A stretch of DNA of 64,000 bases from Mantis religiosa (GCA_030765055.1 CM060951.1:52387137-52451136), one strand, 5' to 3'. Shown: positions 1-11,433, counted from the first letter of the stretch. Numbers and translations: made by a program. Notes: generated by a model not told the origin, from the sequence alone.

Positions 1-930
1 CCTTAACACTTCCTAACAGTCTTCCAAATTCAGGAAATTCTGCACATTGAATAAGCACAGTTTCGCAAAGTAACAATTTGAATATTCGCATAATTTGCTA
101 ATTGTAGTAAGTAAAATTCAAAAGCTTTTCAGTATCTGTTTAGTTCCATAGAAATTTAATAACATAAGAGCTACATTGTTTTCATACAATATAGAAACAC
201 AAAAAGAGGCAAACTTGCAAATATTTAGATTACACATCTTTTGTTCACTTGTTTATAAAGCTATGCATATATTTCTCAGTATATACAATATAGCATATTC
301 TGCTAATGAGTTTGTTCACATATGAAGCAAAACTTTCTTACATGAACTCATATGTTGCTTGATATGACTTATCGCAATATTGATTTTGTTTGAATCACAG
401 CTCTGGGTAACAGAGCTATTTTATATACCTATTCTCTTTAAAAATTGGCGTTTCTTAGCAACCTTCTTGTTTTTCAACTGTAATACGTTCCTGTACAAGG
501 ATTTTGTAAACCGTTCTTAATGTTTATGAAGTTTGATGGTGTTTTGAAACCCATGTCCAACTTGGGCTTTTTTTAATGGTTAAGGAATTATGAAAATTGC
601 CTAAGTAGTTTTTGAGATTATCCTCAACATACAAAACATACGTATACGCCCGCACACTCACACGCATGCACAATTTTATCTTTGTAATTTTAATCCGATT
701 TACAGTTTCACAGCTGAGGAGTTCAGTGAAAGAAGAAGCTCTTTAAAATTTTTGCCAAAATCGAGAAAATAGCTCTACCCCATCTCTCAGAATGTGTAAG
801 AATATAGGAGAGCTAATACAGTATGGTGGAAATAAAAGAAAAGAATACATCTCAGACCTTCTACAAAAATGAAACGAGTATGTTCTTAGATGATCTGAAT
901 AAACGCAGACCTGTGTAATAAACATGAGTC
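1..930. other. AT-rich non-coding stretch
   Basis: No coding sequence, tRNA-like motif or repeat end is recognisable here. The only visible structure is short low-complexity sequence near 640-670 (CA-rich). The short open frame on the minus strand at 743-925 has no protein-like features. Read as intergenic or intronic. Confidence 0.5.
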
Positions 931-936
931 TTGTAT

Positions 937-1170
937 TATTTTTTTACGTCCTCCAAATTAAGTCATATCGGACGATGAATGGAATGGGTGAAATGATGCC
1001 CAAATAAGCCCGGGGTCCCTAGAGCTTAGAGTTATCCGACATTCGTCCTTCAGGATAATGGAAAATCCCGGAAAAAAACCTTATCCAGTTAACTCAACCT
1101 GAGCGAGATTCAAACTCGGGACCCCTTTAACGTGAGGCAGACATGCTACCACCACGCTACTGAGGCTGGT
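937..1170 (-). mobile_element. tRNA-derived SINE, family 1 (full copy)
   Basis: Read on the minus strand it begins with a tRNA-like head carrying a B box of the form GTTTGAATCTCG, about 45 bp in from the right end. The conserved body follows (gttatc..gataagg, then cgaatgtcggataactctaagc), and it ends in ttaatttggaggacgta and a short A run. The same body recurs at 7391, 12658, 17301, 39696 and 49848, which defines it as an interspersed family. It has no coding capacity; SINEs of this kind are transcribed by RNA polymerase III and mobilised by a LINE reverse transcriptase. Confidence 0.8.
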
Positions 1171-1312
1171 TTTAGCTACTTCATAACTTCTGTAAATTCC
1201 AAGGTTTTACTTTGATTAACACAATCCATTAGAAAAACATTAATGACAGAGTTTTATTTTGTTTAGATGAATGTGCTACGACGTGAAAATGTTAACATAT
1301 TGTACATATTTT

Positions 1313-1665
1313 AGTTAATTGATGGAGTGAGTGAGTGAGTGTGTGGTGTTTAAGGGCCCGTCGACAACAAGGTCATTTGGGCCCGTTGATGGAAATTAAT
1401 CATTTCTTCACACTAGCCGTATATAGGCTAAGATATTTGATGGATAGGGTCAACATGAAAAATTCAGTGCCATGGCCGGGATTTGAACCACGGATCTCCT
1501 GGTTTCAGTCCAGTTGCTCTTAACCTTTGAGCTACCATGGCCAACGTGCCCTCCTGACATTAAATTCTCCAGTTGATTCGTATATTTCCCCGGTAGACCA
1601 CTAGGGGCTCTCGCATCCGAGATTCACCGTTTGTGGCGACTTACTATCGTAAGCACTTAAGTCCC
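1313..1665 (-). mobile_element. tRNA-derived SINE, family 2, with nested insertion
   Basis: On the minus strand the order is: a leader (taagtgcttacgatagtaag.. ctagtggtctaccggggaa), a tRNA-like domain near 1473-1545 whose ends pair as GCCATGG/CCATGGC with a B box GGTTCAAATCCC, and a tail ending ..ttaatttccatcaa. The tRNA-like domain still folds as an acceptor arm, a D-like arm (TAGCTCAAAGGTTAAGAGC) and an anticodon-like hairpin (CTGG..CCAG). The tail is interrupted by a 60-bp insertion at 1326-1385, annotated separately. Other copies lie at 1690, 11270, 11553, 16165 and 41945. Confidence 0.8.
1326..1385 (-). mobile_element. micro-retroposon with (CACT)n tail, copy 1
   Basis: This 60-bp insert splits the family-2 SINE tail. 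It is flanked by a direct repeat TTGATGG (1319-1325 and 1386-1392); the uninterrupted sequence is seen at 1695-1710, so the target duplication is explicit. On the minus strand it reads GGGCC.. tgaccttgttgtcgac..gggccc.. followed by a CACT-type tail. A second copy with its own target duplication is at 56288-56360. A simple-repeat tail plus variable-length target duplications points to LINE-type retroposition. Confidence 0.75.
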
Positions 1666-1689
1666 AGGCTTCATCATTTAACTCTTATT

Positions 1690-1905
1690 ATTTTAGTTAA
1701 TTGATGGAAATTAATCATTTCTCCACACTAGCCGTATATAGGCTAAGATATTTGATGGATAGAGTCAACTGAAGAATTTAATGACAGGAGGGCACGTTGG
1801 CCATGGTAGCTCAAAAGTTAAGAGCGACTGGACGGAAACCAGGAGATCCGTGGTTCAAATCCCAGCCATGGCATTGAGTTTTTCATGTTGCTCTATCCAT
1901 ATTGT
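1690..1905 (+). mobile_element. tRNA-derived SINE, family 2, rearranged
   Basis: The first 80 bp are the family-2 tail in minus orientation (tagttaattgatggaaatta.. ggatagagtcaac). They join directly to a plus-oriented copy that begins at gaatttaatgacagg and runs through the tRNA-like domain (about 1799-1871, GCCATGG..CCATGGC) into the first part of the tail. Tail sequence therefore sits inverted at both ends, as in the foldback copies at 16165 and 41945. Confidence 0.75.
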
Positions 1906-3690
1906 AAATATACCTAATTAATCTTTAAAGCGTCTAAGCTAGTTTCATAGAATATGAAAATGATAAAACTACCACGGAATCAGCCACTTTTTTCTATAAA
2001 AAACTGTAGTTGAGTTTAATGTTGTTTAATATTTAATAATAAGTTACCATTTAGCTATTAGATTAACAATTTATGTTTTGTTACCAAACAAATAGTAGAT
2101 TGTTACACAGAAATAAAAAATCTTTCTCCTAAAACTTTTTGGAAAATGCATAAGCCCGCTGTTAAAGTTATAGAATCTGTTACAGGTGGTTGTTCATATG
2201 TTTTAGGTAATAACAAATATACTCAGACTTTCACCCTTTTAAGACATAAATATTGCCACTTGGAAGCTAACGTTCCTAGAGAATTAATACCACTACAAAT
2301 GCATGGAATGGGCGCCGTATTTGTAAGTAGTACATTGCTCTTTGATATAGGTTTATGGCGGTGTAAATGTAATATCTTGTGTGCGGGAATTGGACCAGTG
2401 GGTAAAGCACTTTCCGAGATACATTGCCGAAGGTAATGTTTACAGCTGATAATATCACGGTTAACAGGACTGTTAATTACCGCTCGTTTGCTGCAACTGC
2501 TATGCCCATATTTCCTCTCAGTGGTCTGTACTCTGAAATAGAAGTGAACATATGACAGATACTAGCGATGTTGCTGGTGTACTCCAAAATGATTAAGAAC
2601 CTCTTCAGTGGGTGCACGCATACTACATTCATGAACACTACATTTCAAACTTAGGGTAAATTAATCATCGGCACTCGTCCAATAAATTCATTGTTGTCAG
2701 CCGCACAATGCCGAACTTTTAATCATTTAAAATCCCCTAAGCTCCCATGATGAACTCGAGCTTTGAGACTTGAGGTCTATGGAGGACATTTTAAACTGTT
2801 AATATCGTTACTCACCTGGAATAGTTATTTTTAAACGGTCTAAAAGAAGAAAAGAGCTTCAAACGATAGATGATATTAATTAAAAGAAGAAAATTATGTC
2901 GCTAAGTGATTTAGGATTAAAACATTCCAAGGATATCAATTTTGATTTCCTGATACATATGAAAATATAGCTCAAGAAGCTTGCATTGTTTATGTAATAG
3001 CGGACGATTGAACAGTTATACAACAAGGAGTGGAGAGGGTAATATTAGAATCGCTACAAAAAGTTATAAAGTGGCACAAAGTAGCATACAACAAGTTTTC
3101 TTCAACAGTGCAAGGTAAGAAACCTACAAACTAATCCTGCAAAATTGAGCTCTTTATTTGGAGCGGATCCTCTCGTGGTTTGGATTTATATCACACGATG
3201 CGGTGACATATATGAAGAAGGATTCGCCCCGTCGTGAGGTCTACGCCCCACACGCGCAAAAGTTTCGCGCTCCCTCCGTGTGGCGACGCGTGTAGGAGCC
3301 AAACCTTACCTTGATGTAGGAGCGATGCACCTTTCGTCTAAAAGCCGTGAAGATGAAGTTCTCGAAGACTTTTTAAATCCTCTCTCCGGCAGCTGCGGTG
3401 AGCGATGAGATGTGAAACTTCTCAGTTATGGTATTGATACAAAAGGGCTTTCACTTTTAGACAACTATGGAATAAAATAATTAATACAGTTTCACTTTAT
3501 TTGGAATTATATTTATTTTCACATTTTCTTCTTTACATGGGACTTTTTCCACTGATGTATATAGCCCTTTACTATATTTTAATTTTCTTCTTTTATTTGT
3601 AAATGATGCAACGGTTTTTTCCTTAAATTATTTATCGTAGCGTCGCGTATTCGATGTATATGTTAAACGTTTACTAAACGTTCATAAATG
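1906..3690. other. non-coding; includes a GC-rich block at about 3150-3420
   Basis: I see no supported gene. An open frame at 2146-2436 (96 codons) has a plausible start but no motif and no second exon. Around 3150-3420 base composition rises sharply (gcgacgcgtgtagg, cctctctccggcagc) against an AT-rich surround. It lacks tRNA-like boxes and does not recur in the window. Confidence 0.4.
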
Positions 3691-3694
3691 ATGA

Positions 3695-4150
3695 ACTCCA
3701 ATAACTTCTCTCATTCCGGTTTCTAAATTAGAAGTGCTGTATCCTCTTTTTCTTGGTCTTCCAATATTTGTTCTACCTAATGGTTTGTAATCTAAAACTA
3801 ATTTTGAAATGCGGCTATCATTCATTCTCTCGAAATATTCCTTCCAGTTATTTGTATATTGTTTTATTCTGTTAGCTTAAAATATTCAATTCTTTTCGAA
3901 TGTCCTCACTTCTTTGTTCATCTAGAAGATTATATCTTGTTACATTTCTTAAAAACTTCATTTCCACGGTTTCAATCATTTGTTCTTCTTTTTTGTTGTT
4001 GTTAAAGTACAAAATTCACTACCATATAATAATATAGGAACTGTCAGTTCTTTATAAAACTTTAATTTAGTCTCTCTTCTCTTATTTTTAAGGTTCTCTT
4101 AATGGTGCCTCATATACCATTAAATTTGTTGAATTTCTGTAAAATGTCAA
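3695..4150 (-). pseudogene. LINE reverse transcriptase C-terminal remnant
   Basis: Translating the minus strand through several stops and frameshifts gives, in order, 'YKTLTVPILLYGSEF', 'TNNWKEYFERMNDSRI' and 'YKPLGRTNIGRPRKR'. This is the conserved C-terminal order (YGSE.., NW..H+.RM, GRP+KRW) of endonuclease/RT non-LTR retrotransposons common in insects. The fragment keeps only the end of ORF2 and is badly decayed. Its right edge meets the integrase fragment at about 4150, so two elements are fused here. Confidence 0.7.
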
Positions 4151-4154
4151 TATT

Positions 4155-4340
4155 GGCCCTACCCGGACCAAGGGACACTGCCCGAAGCTCCAGCAACCAT
4201 GGCAAGGACCATACCGGGTGGTAAAGAGGATTAACGACGTGGTTTACCTCATCCAGAACGTGCCCCGAGGGAAGATGTTGGTGATACACCTGGATCATCT
4301 GGCCCGCTACGATGGTACTGTTCGGGACGACCAGCCTTGA
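4155..4340 (+). pseudogene. Ty3/gypsy-type integrase C-terminus (LTR-B pol end)
   Basis: 61 open codons ending in TGA. The product contains 'KLQQPWQGPYRV', 'INDVVYLIQ' and 'KMLVIHLDHLARYDG'. These match the GPY/F module at the end of Ty3/gypsy integrases (W.GPY.V, N.V.Y.I, ..V+H.D+L..Y). In the family this module contributes to integrase multimerisation and target binding. Everything upstream in pol is missing, and the fragment starts abruptly against a LINE remnant. It lies directly 5' of a purine-rich tract and an LTR, which fixes the LTR's orientation and superfamily. Confidence 0.85.
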
Positions 4341-4351
4341 GGAGGGAACAG
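4338..4351 (+). other. polypurine tract of LTR-B
   Basis: TGAGGAGGGAACAG overlaps the pol stop codon and abuts the LTR's TGTCAAG. In LTR retrotransposons the purine run adjoining the 3' LTR primes plus-strand DNA synthesis. Confidence 0.7.
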
Positions 4352-4824
4352 TGTCAAGCCGTTATCTTCGATCACGCGACTTGTTTATAGAACGGAACTG
4401 ATAGGCAACTAGCGTTTACAAAGAGCCGGCAAATAACGATAGCGCAGCTAAACAAGAGACGGATTAGTGTATCACAGAGGTGAAAGACCTGCCGGCACCG
4501 ATATAGTTACATTCTAGAACATTCGTGTTTTATCTGGTAACATGTTAGAGAAAATTCGATAACAGTCTGAAATTCATGAAGGGGTGTATAAAAATAAGCC
4601 ATGGCTAGTGATGAGTCAGTTGTAAAACAGTGAGGCAAGCAGTAAACAGCTGAGAGTGTTGTTGTAACGAGAGCTTTTTGATATTGTTATCGAGCTTGTA
4701 AGATTTTGTTATATATGTGATGTAATGTTACGTGAGAATTGAACAGTGTATTTCTACGGAAATAAAGAACATTTAGAATTTCGGCAAACCTGACTTTTAA
4801 TTCCACGGAGACAACAAAATCACA
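4352..4824 (+). mobile_element. 3' LTR of Ty3/gypsy-type element LTR-B
   Basis: 473 bp, from TGTCAAG to ..AATCACA (TG..CA ends). It carries an AATAAAG motif near 4760 and is followed by ATAT. The same sequence occurs, inverted, as solo LTRs at 17913, 30075, 37333, 46119 and 56009. This is the only copy attached to pol sequence. The 5' end of the element is absent, so no left target duplicate can be read. Confidence 0.85.
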
Positions 4825-4828
4825 ATAT

Positions 4829-5364
4829 TGTTAAACTATGTTGAGAGATAGTGTTATTTAATATATGTAACGCTTTCTTCTAGACCATTTTCTGAGCTGG
4901 ATCTGAGAACTTGATCGTCTGCGAATAATAAAGTATCTGAATATCTATTTCTAGTTATAAAATGTGAATCTAAATATTGTCTGCCAATCAGGTATGGCAC
5001 CATCAGTATTAATATTAAAATGTGACGGTGAAAGTGGACACCCTTGCCATACTTCTTACAGCATTCTTGAAACGTGTGTCTGAATTTTATGACTCGAATT
5101 GCTCTTATATTTTACTTCTAACACATCCATGTTGTCAGCACTGCATAAGAGAAACAACTGACCATCATAGACGTGATAAGCATCACTGATATGAAACAAG
5201 TATAAACAATCTAATTCATTGTTTATAATTTTTTCACAAACATTGAGACCATGCAAAAACGGTGATATTAACCTACACTTGCACGAGCTATTCCTTCAAA
5301 TGCTTATTCTTTTGACCACTTCATATTAATCGAAATAACAATTATCGTATTGCCAATTTCCTTG
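4829..5364. other. no recognisable feature
   Basis: AT-rich sequence between the LTR-B 3' LTR and the first DDE element. The open frame at 5056-5256 (minus) has no recognisable motif. Confidence 0.4.
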
Positions 5365-6520
5365 TAATCCTTGTTTCACATAAGCTTGCCCCGTATCTCT
5401 TAACGGTCACGTGACCTTATCACCTCTCATTGGCTGCTATTGTAGTATAGACTGTTGTGCGGTAAAAATTAATTCGTTATTTAACATGGCGAAATATCTT
5501 TATATGTTGGAAGAGAATTGTCAAATTTATATTTTCTTAACTATTTGGATTAAATATATTACGCAACACAGCTGATTTATCTGAAATGCATGTTAATTCT
5601 TAAACGAAGTAAAGAGCAGTTTCCTTTGCTCTCAAGCACATGGCACGATAACACGTGATTTAGCGGTAGTGATGACATATTTGTTTAAATGACTTTTATT
5701 CACTGGCCTTGTTTTGAACCGGATTAGTCATATATCGCCATTCGAAGGCGTATTGTGCCGATTGCGAGAGCTAAATTATCTTATTGATCGTTCATCTTGC
5801 GTGCACTTACTTTATGTATAATGGCAGAGTCTATCGCCAGTTTATCGCTGAAGTATCTCAAGGGAAAACCTTTACAAAGCGGCGAAAAAAGAAGTGGTAC
5901 ATGCACAGAGAAGAATCCGTCTTTGTCAGTGAGAGAAGTCGAGCAGCTGTGCTGTGAACTTACAGGTGTGAGTGTTAGGTTCGGAGGAACATCGCGACAT
6001 GAAATTGAGACAACAGGAAAACTTACCACTCCAGGGGCGACATTGTTGTGTGGCGAAGACGTTATTTAAGGGCAATCAATTGTATCAAGATACAAATCGC
6101 AAAATGTACTACCTTGACGAAACTTGGGTGGATGAAGAACACGCGACAAGTATGGCGTGACACGACTTAGAAGAAAAACATTTTTGCAAGGTACGTGTGC
6201 TGGTTTTAAAAAATCCCAGTGGAAAAGGCCGAAGGCCTTTCATTATAAAGTTGTTTCAGTTTCATTGCTCATTCATTCAGTTTCAACTTTTTCAGTTTCA
6301 TTATAAACCTGTATTTTTGCATGCCTTCATATTCTTATTTGTAAGATTTTATCTATCTTCTTGACAATTATTATGACGTTTACTGCAGGTTTAAATGTGA
6401 CGGGAAGGCACCGCCTAGGCCTATGGCGCAAAAGCATTAGCCAATTAGCATGAGGGGGAAAGGTAGTTGCATGCGGAGTGATACATTTCAGTGGAGCAAG
6501 GTTATATGAAACAGAGATTA
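5365..6520 (+). mobile_element. TIR-bounded DDE element, copy A
   Basis: Ends in imperfect terminal inverted repeats: taatccttgtttcacataag on the left, and the complement of ttatatgaaacagagatta on the right. The outermost bases are TA on both sides, as expected for IS630/Tc1/mariner-type insertion at TA. Copies B (25741-26903) and C (53379-54474) share both ends and the same interior, including agtcacgtgaccttatcacc-like sequence near the start. The interior holds a broken transposase fragment. At about 1.16 kb and without an intact transposase it is a non-autonomous or dead member. Confidence 0.75.
5823..6235 (+). pseudogene. broken DDE transposase fragment (copy A)
   Basis: Two overlapping frames are needed. 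One gives 'NPSLSVREVEQLCCELTGVSVR'-type sequence from about 5910 to 5985. Another gives 'YYLDETWVDEEHATSMA' (about 6108-6160) and, past a stop, a Gly-Lys-Asn-Pro-Ser-Gly-Lys-Gly-like segment. YLDETWV carries the first catalytic Asp of an IS630-related DDE transposase family whose members continue with 'GLKNPSGKGKR'. Sequence after about 6240 is no longer coding-like, so the C-terminal catalytic half is absent. The frameshift recurs in copies B and C. Confidence 0.6.
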
Positions 6521-6528
6521 GGTGCAAT

Positions 6529-6770
6529 ATGGGTCTCGGTGGCTGAGTTTGGTAGGCACTAGCCAACTGATCCGTACGTCGTGGGTTCAAATTCGGCCCA
6601 GATCTATGATTTTTAAGTGCTTTAAAGTGGCAGCTCTATTGTCAATATATTTACTGGCTAGTAAAAGACGTGTGGCATGAAATTTCAGCATATCGGCGGT
6701 AGTGATATGATCCTGGAAAACGGCGTCATTAATAATAATAACAAAATATAATAATAAATAAAAATTAAAA
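6529..6770 (+). mobile_element. tRNA-derived SINE with (TAA)n-rich tail, family 6
   Basis: Starts 8 bp after DDE copy A. The tRNA-like head (ggtggctgagtttggtaggc.. cgtcgtgggttcaaattcgg) has recognisable A and B boxes; the B box is GGTTCAAATTC. A body follows, and the element ends in cattaataataataac and further AAT/ATA-rich sequence. The tail type matters because long AAT arrays occur elsewhere in the window. Confidence 0.6.
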
Positions 6771-7390
6771 TCTTGTAGGTGCTAGGGAGAATATAGAAAT
6801 AAGGTAGGCCTTTTATAACATAGGCAAAACATTAAAGAGCATAACTGGTCGTTGTGTATTAGTTTCCAAATTCCATTCTCTTTGCATGGCCAAGAGGTAA
6901 TAAAAATATATAACAACTTTCAATTTTAGGAAAGTAGACATTAGTATTGGAAAATTCAGCTAAGTCACAAGCATATATCTGAAATGGTTCATCCTAAAAG
7001 AAATGTGTAATTGATATAAATTGTGTGTTTCAGCTGGTTCGACATTTATTTGTTTATTACGGTTTACAAGTTATGCAAAGGCAATCCAGAATGAAGAGGA
7101 CTTTGAGTACATTTCAATTGTTATAAAAATATCTTAAACCTGTGAATAGTTTAAGCAAAATATTTAGAGTCACTATTGAGAAAATCAACATTATCAAAAA
7201 GCGTTCTTTAAAAAGGACAATTTGGGCTGCGGATATTTTCTTCAACATTTTATGATGTTGGAATATTAACTTCCCTATCAGCCGAGTAGAAGATGTAGCT
7301 TTATTAACAGCTATTGCGTAAATATTATAATATGAAATTTCATTTATTTGGATTGTCCTATAAATGATTACATCCACCAAAGTTAAATAT
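6771..7390. other. no recognisable feature
   Basis: AT-rich. A 112-codon minus-strand frame (7114-7452) partly overlaps SINE sequence at its start and shows no domain. Confidence 0.4.
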
Positions 7391-7545
7391 GAAATGCGTG
7401 AAATGAACCCAGAGTCCATAGAGCATAAAGTTACCCGACATTCATCTTTCAAGATAAGGAAAAATCCCAGAAAAAGTCTTATTCAGGTAACTCACTTTGA
7501 CCAATATTCACTCGAGACCTCATGAACATTGAGCAATGTTGAGCC
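7391..7545 (-). mobile_element. tRNA-derived SINE, family 1 (old, partial)
   Basis: Retains gaaatgaacccagagtcc.., agttacccgacattcatctt and ctcgagacctcatgaac, recognisable by comparison with 937-1170 and 49848-50070. Many substitutions and a deleted 3' end mark it as an old copy. Confidence 0.65.
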
Positions 7546-10500
7546 CAAAGGTTCTTTGTTTGTTTCTTAATGGAGATATCTTTATTGATGTCTCAGTATC
7601 GAAATTTTAGTAATAATGTATTACAAGAATGTTCAAAGCAACTTTATTCTGCTCGCAGGATTATTCAACTGCGTGATCGATACGCTGTTTTTGAGATTGT
7701 TGCTAGGCACAGAATAAAATCTCGCTTTTAAGTATTTTGCAATAAATAACTATCATCATGTAACCGTTAAAGCTGATGTTTTAGTTCGCGAATATGAAAG
7801 ACGAGTGTAGCTATCTAAAGGCAAAATAAAATTACTTTAGCAAGAATTCTCGTTTAATTTTAGGCAGTCTTAAATATTAAGTTGTAGGGCATTCGGACAA
7901 AATTTATATACATAAATACACGTATACATTACAGTACATTTAGACATGTGCAAGGGTAAACTATAATCTATTGCTGTTACTTGACACAATTATAAATAAG
8001 GCTGGCGGCAAAATATGCCACCAGAAAAAACGTAATAATTTTATTAATAAGCATTTACTTTATTTAGTATTATAATTATTACTTTGTGATAAATATGAAA
8101 GCGATTCCGAAATTATTGAAAATTGTAATGTTAATTCTTCTGCAAAGGAAACGGTATCGTATTCCTGTTAAAGGAGAAGAAGGAGAAAAGAGGAAGAGGA
8201 TGAGAGCTTCGTTTTCTATATGAATTAATATGGGATTAGCTTGTGAACGTTTTCTCACCATTACATAAATTATTGTTTTTAAATGATCACCAGCAATTCC
8301 TTATGTTAACAGCACAATGATCGACAATTGTTGGTAAAACTAGCAAAATGTTCTTTAATTTATTGTGGAAGTAACACGCGTTCAAATTACAGGAATGGAA
8401 GAACAGCAAGCAAAGAGTGTCCTAAACGGGATAAAATCGCAGTTCAAAACTACTGACCTGATGTTAGTGAAAATGCATTTTTTGATATAGGTTACCATAA
8501 AATTATTATTTGTAACGCTTGTATACAATAAATATAGCTACATAATTTAACAACTGCACAGGTTGAAGGAGTAAAATCACGATGAATCAAAAATGATATT
8601 TTTTAAAGTTATATTTAATCCAGCCTCTGAAGGAAAAATACTTAATAATGCTAATTTATTTTAATATGTTGATAGGAATTAAAATTACTTTGAAAAATGT
8701 TTAAGTGTTAAATTGACAAATGAATTTTAGAAAATTAAATTATGTTTAGAAAGATATATAAACGATTTTATTGGTCGCTAAGTATGAAGTATCAACAAGA
8801 AATATGCAGATACCATAGTGAAGAAAATATCAATAATCTTCTTTTGGTAGCGGAATGCTGAAAGCTGCTGGAGACGAAAGGAAAGGAACATGACTAAGAG
8901 TTTGAGTGTTTAGAGATATAAAAACCTTTAGTTTGAGATTGTAAAGGAAAAGGACGCTTCGAAAGTGATTCATTCAAATATTTTGACGTAGTAGTCGATG
9001 GGGGGGGGGGGGCTTTTTGGACTCAAGGTATTGCCCCATGGAAAGAGCCCTGGCGTTTTCCATCGCTCCAAGGTAGAAGGAGGCCCGGATTCTTGGTCCT
9101 ACTGGTCCAGGACAAATGTTGGCAGAGCCTCTGCTGTTAAATTAAAAAAAAAAAAAATTACATGTTTCGTTCGCATTCTACCTGAATTTGAGATCACTAT
9201 GTTTAAAAAGGATTGACTAATTATTTCATCTACTTTGAATTGTTTTAGAGAATCTGAAGAAGGGTATCCGTCCAAGACCACGCCTGGGCATGAGAGTTGA
9301 TATTTTCTAGCAGCGAAATTAATTTAAATTGAAAACAAATACGACGAACCAAAGTTAAAACAGTTCTTCAAGCATCATTATGAACACTGCAACTGGGACA
9401 GAACAAACCACCAAATACTAAAATTCTTCTACAGATGTCGCCACAACTGGAGCAGAATCACATATTAAAAGAATATATTTAAAAATATTTTTCCCTTTTT
9501 TAACTAACGGATATTCCAAATTTCTCCAGAAGACCCAGAGGAACAACAGCTTAAAGTAATGACATCTTATTTTCGAGTACTTCTTGTTTCCTGGAAGTGT
9601 TTATTATCATGTGTACAGAAAACCTGTTTAAACACACGCATCCATTTTTTATTGTTCTTAGCTAATTAACTTGGGAAACCGTGCATTAGAGCTCTTACTT
9701 GTGTATTTTAACATTACATTAATGTAAGTTTTATTACAGACATTTTTGAAAAAGGAAAGAGAAAGAAGGAGAACTTGAATCTGCGTCTGTCGAAATAAAT
9801 TAGCTCCGTTGTAATCATTCACTAATTTCTAATATCACCAAATTTAGGTCTTTATACAATTATTTAGTATATCTGCGCAAAAGAATAAAACCAAAACTTA
9901 CAAAAGTTTATTACAATATTTTGGCATTGGTATCATAGCGTTAGAAGCACTTATTTTCTTTTGATTTACTGCATCTTCTGCTTTGTTTAGTTGCTGCAAC
10001 TATTTTCTATTCTATAGAACTTCCAGCAAATGTCGAAGCTTTCAGCTCAAGGGCATTCGTTCAGAACTCAGTATGTTCGTATATAGTACATATAGTTTAT
10101 ATAAGCTAGCTGTATAATCTCTTGTTTTGTATTATCATGGCAAAAGTGGCAAGAAAGTTGCAGGGATATGTCCTAATTTGTCAATATTAGAAATAAAATA
10201 TTAAAATATTATAAATAAATAGTTCATAGAGTGTCGATAAGAAGGGATTATATAAACATATCTTGAATTTTTGCTTAAGTTAGTATAATACGTAAATATA
10301 GGGGCATTAAAACATGTGGTAACCTATTCGGGGATTACATTCACTGCACGTGTGCACTAAGAGACGCCGGGAAAGTGATGCAGTCAAAGGCGCACTAAAA
10401 TCCTAACCTCACAGCAAACAGCAAATATCCCATTGTTTTATTTTACACAAAATGATTCTTATAATTTTATAACACTTATTGCACACCACACAATAGGACA

Positions 10501-11265
10501 TATGGACATATTAAAGGGATTTTTGGAGCATTCACTTCCTGTCCCTGAACATAACATAACTCTTGTTACTTCTTATGAACAACCTTCATCTCTTATTTGA
10601 TGTTATATATTTGTTTTCTTTACCAGCATCCAGCTGCATACATTTGGGAGACATCTGTACACATGCTATAAATATTGATAACAGTTATCTTTTCGATTAG
10701 ATGTTCAGTAATGGCTTTGTACTGGGAGAGGAAGTTTACGGGTCAGTGCTACGAACTACAACATGCGATATCTTTGGTGTAGTCCTCGAGTTAAGAGGTT
10801 AATGTTCTGTCCAGCAATATATCATGGTCATATTTATTTGTATCTGTGTCTAACAGAGGTTAAATATCAGATGTCACCAAGGCGTGTCTCAACCAAAACC
10901 TACTGGAGCTGGCTTCTGGAAAATAAAGAAATCAACTTTGCTTCTCAGCTGAAATATATAAGACATTCCGAACTGCTCTGCTTCAAACTGGTGTAATTTA
11001 GAAATATGGATACTAGTCCTTTGCTAGCATAGCTGACTGCAACTTCTACTCTGAAAGGTATTTATCCTGACCGTAACATAGGGATTACTCACCTTATCGA
11101 AGTAGGGTATTTCAGGACTCTGAATAAATACCTTTTTAGAACGAACCTTTGTTTACAACCAAAAAGTATATTTTATGTAAGTTTATACAAATCATAAGCC
11201 ATATGAATGCACATTACTTGACTGAAGCGATGTGCTTCTCAAAAACTGATATCGTTTAGGTCCAA
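7546..11265. other. long AT-rich non-coding stretch
   Basis: No supported gene over about 3.7 kb. A run of 13 G at about 8999-9011 introduces a short GC-richer segment to about 9140 that ends in an A run (9145-9158). It could be a retroposed fragment, but it has no second copy here. Open frames of 60-77 codons (8079, 8998, 9099, 10763) show no motif. Confidence 0.4.
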
Positions 11266-11269
11266 AATG

Positions 11270-11433
11270 ATATTTAGAGTGGTCTACCGGGAAATATAAT
11301 GAGTCAATTGGAGAATTTAATGTCAGGACGGCACGTTGGCCATAGTAGCTCAAGGGGTTAGAGCGACTGGACGGAAACCAGGAGATCCATGGTTGAAATC
11401 CCGGCCATGGCATTGAATTTTTCAGTTGGCTCT
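11270..11433 (+). mobile_element. tRNA-derived SINE, family 2
   Basis: Leader (agtggtctaccgggaaata.. gagaatttaatgtcagg), then the tRNA-like domain with ends GCCATAG/CCATGGC and B box GGTTGAAATCCC. It is truncated soon after the domain. The CCATAG and TTGAAAT substitutions weaken pairing and the B box, so it is probably inactive. Confidence 0.8.

Noticed and set aside
2146..2436. 96-codon open frame as a small gene
   Set aside because: No motif, no neighbouring exon, no repeat relationship; length is within chance for this composition.
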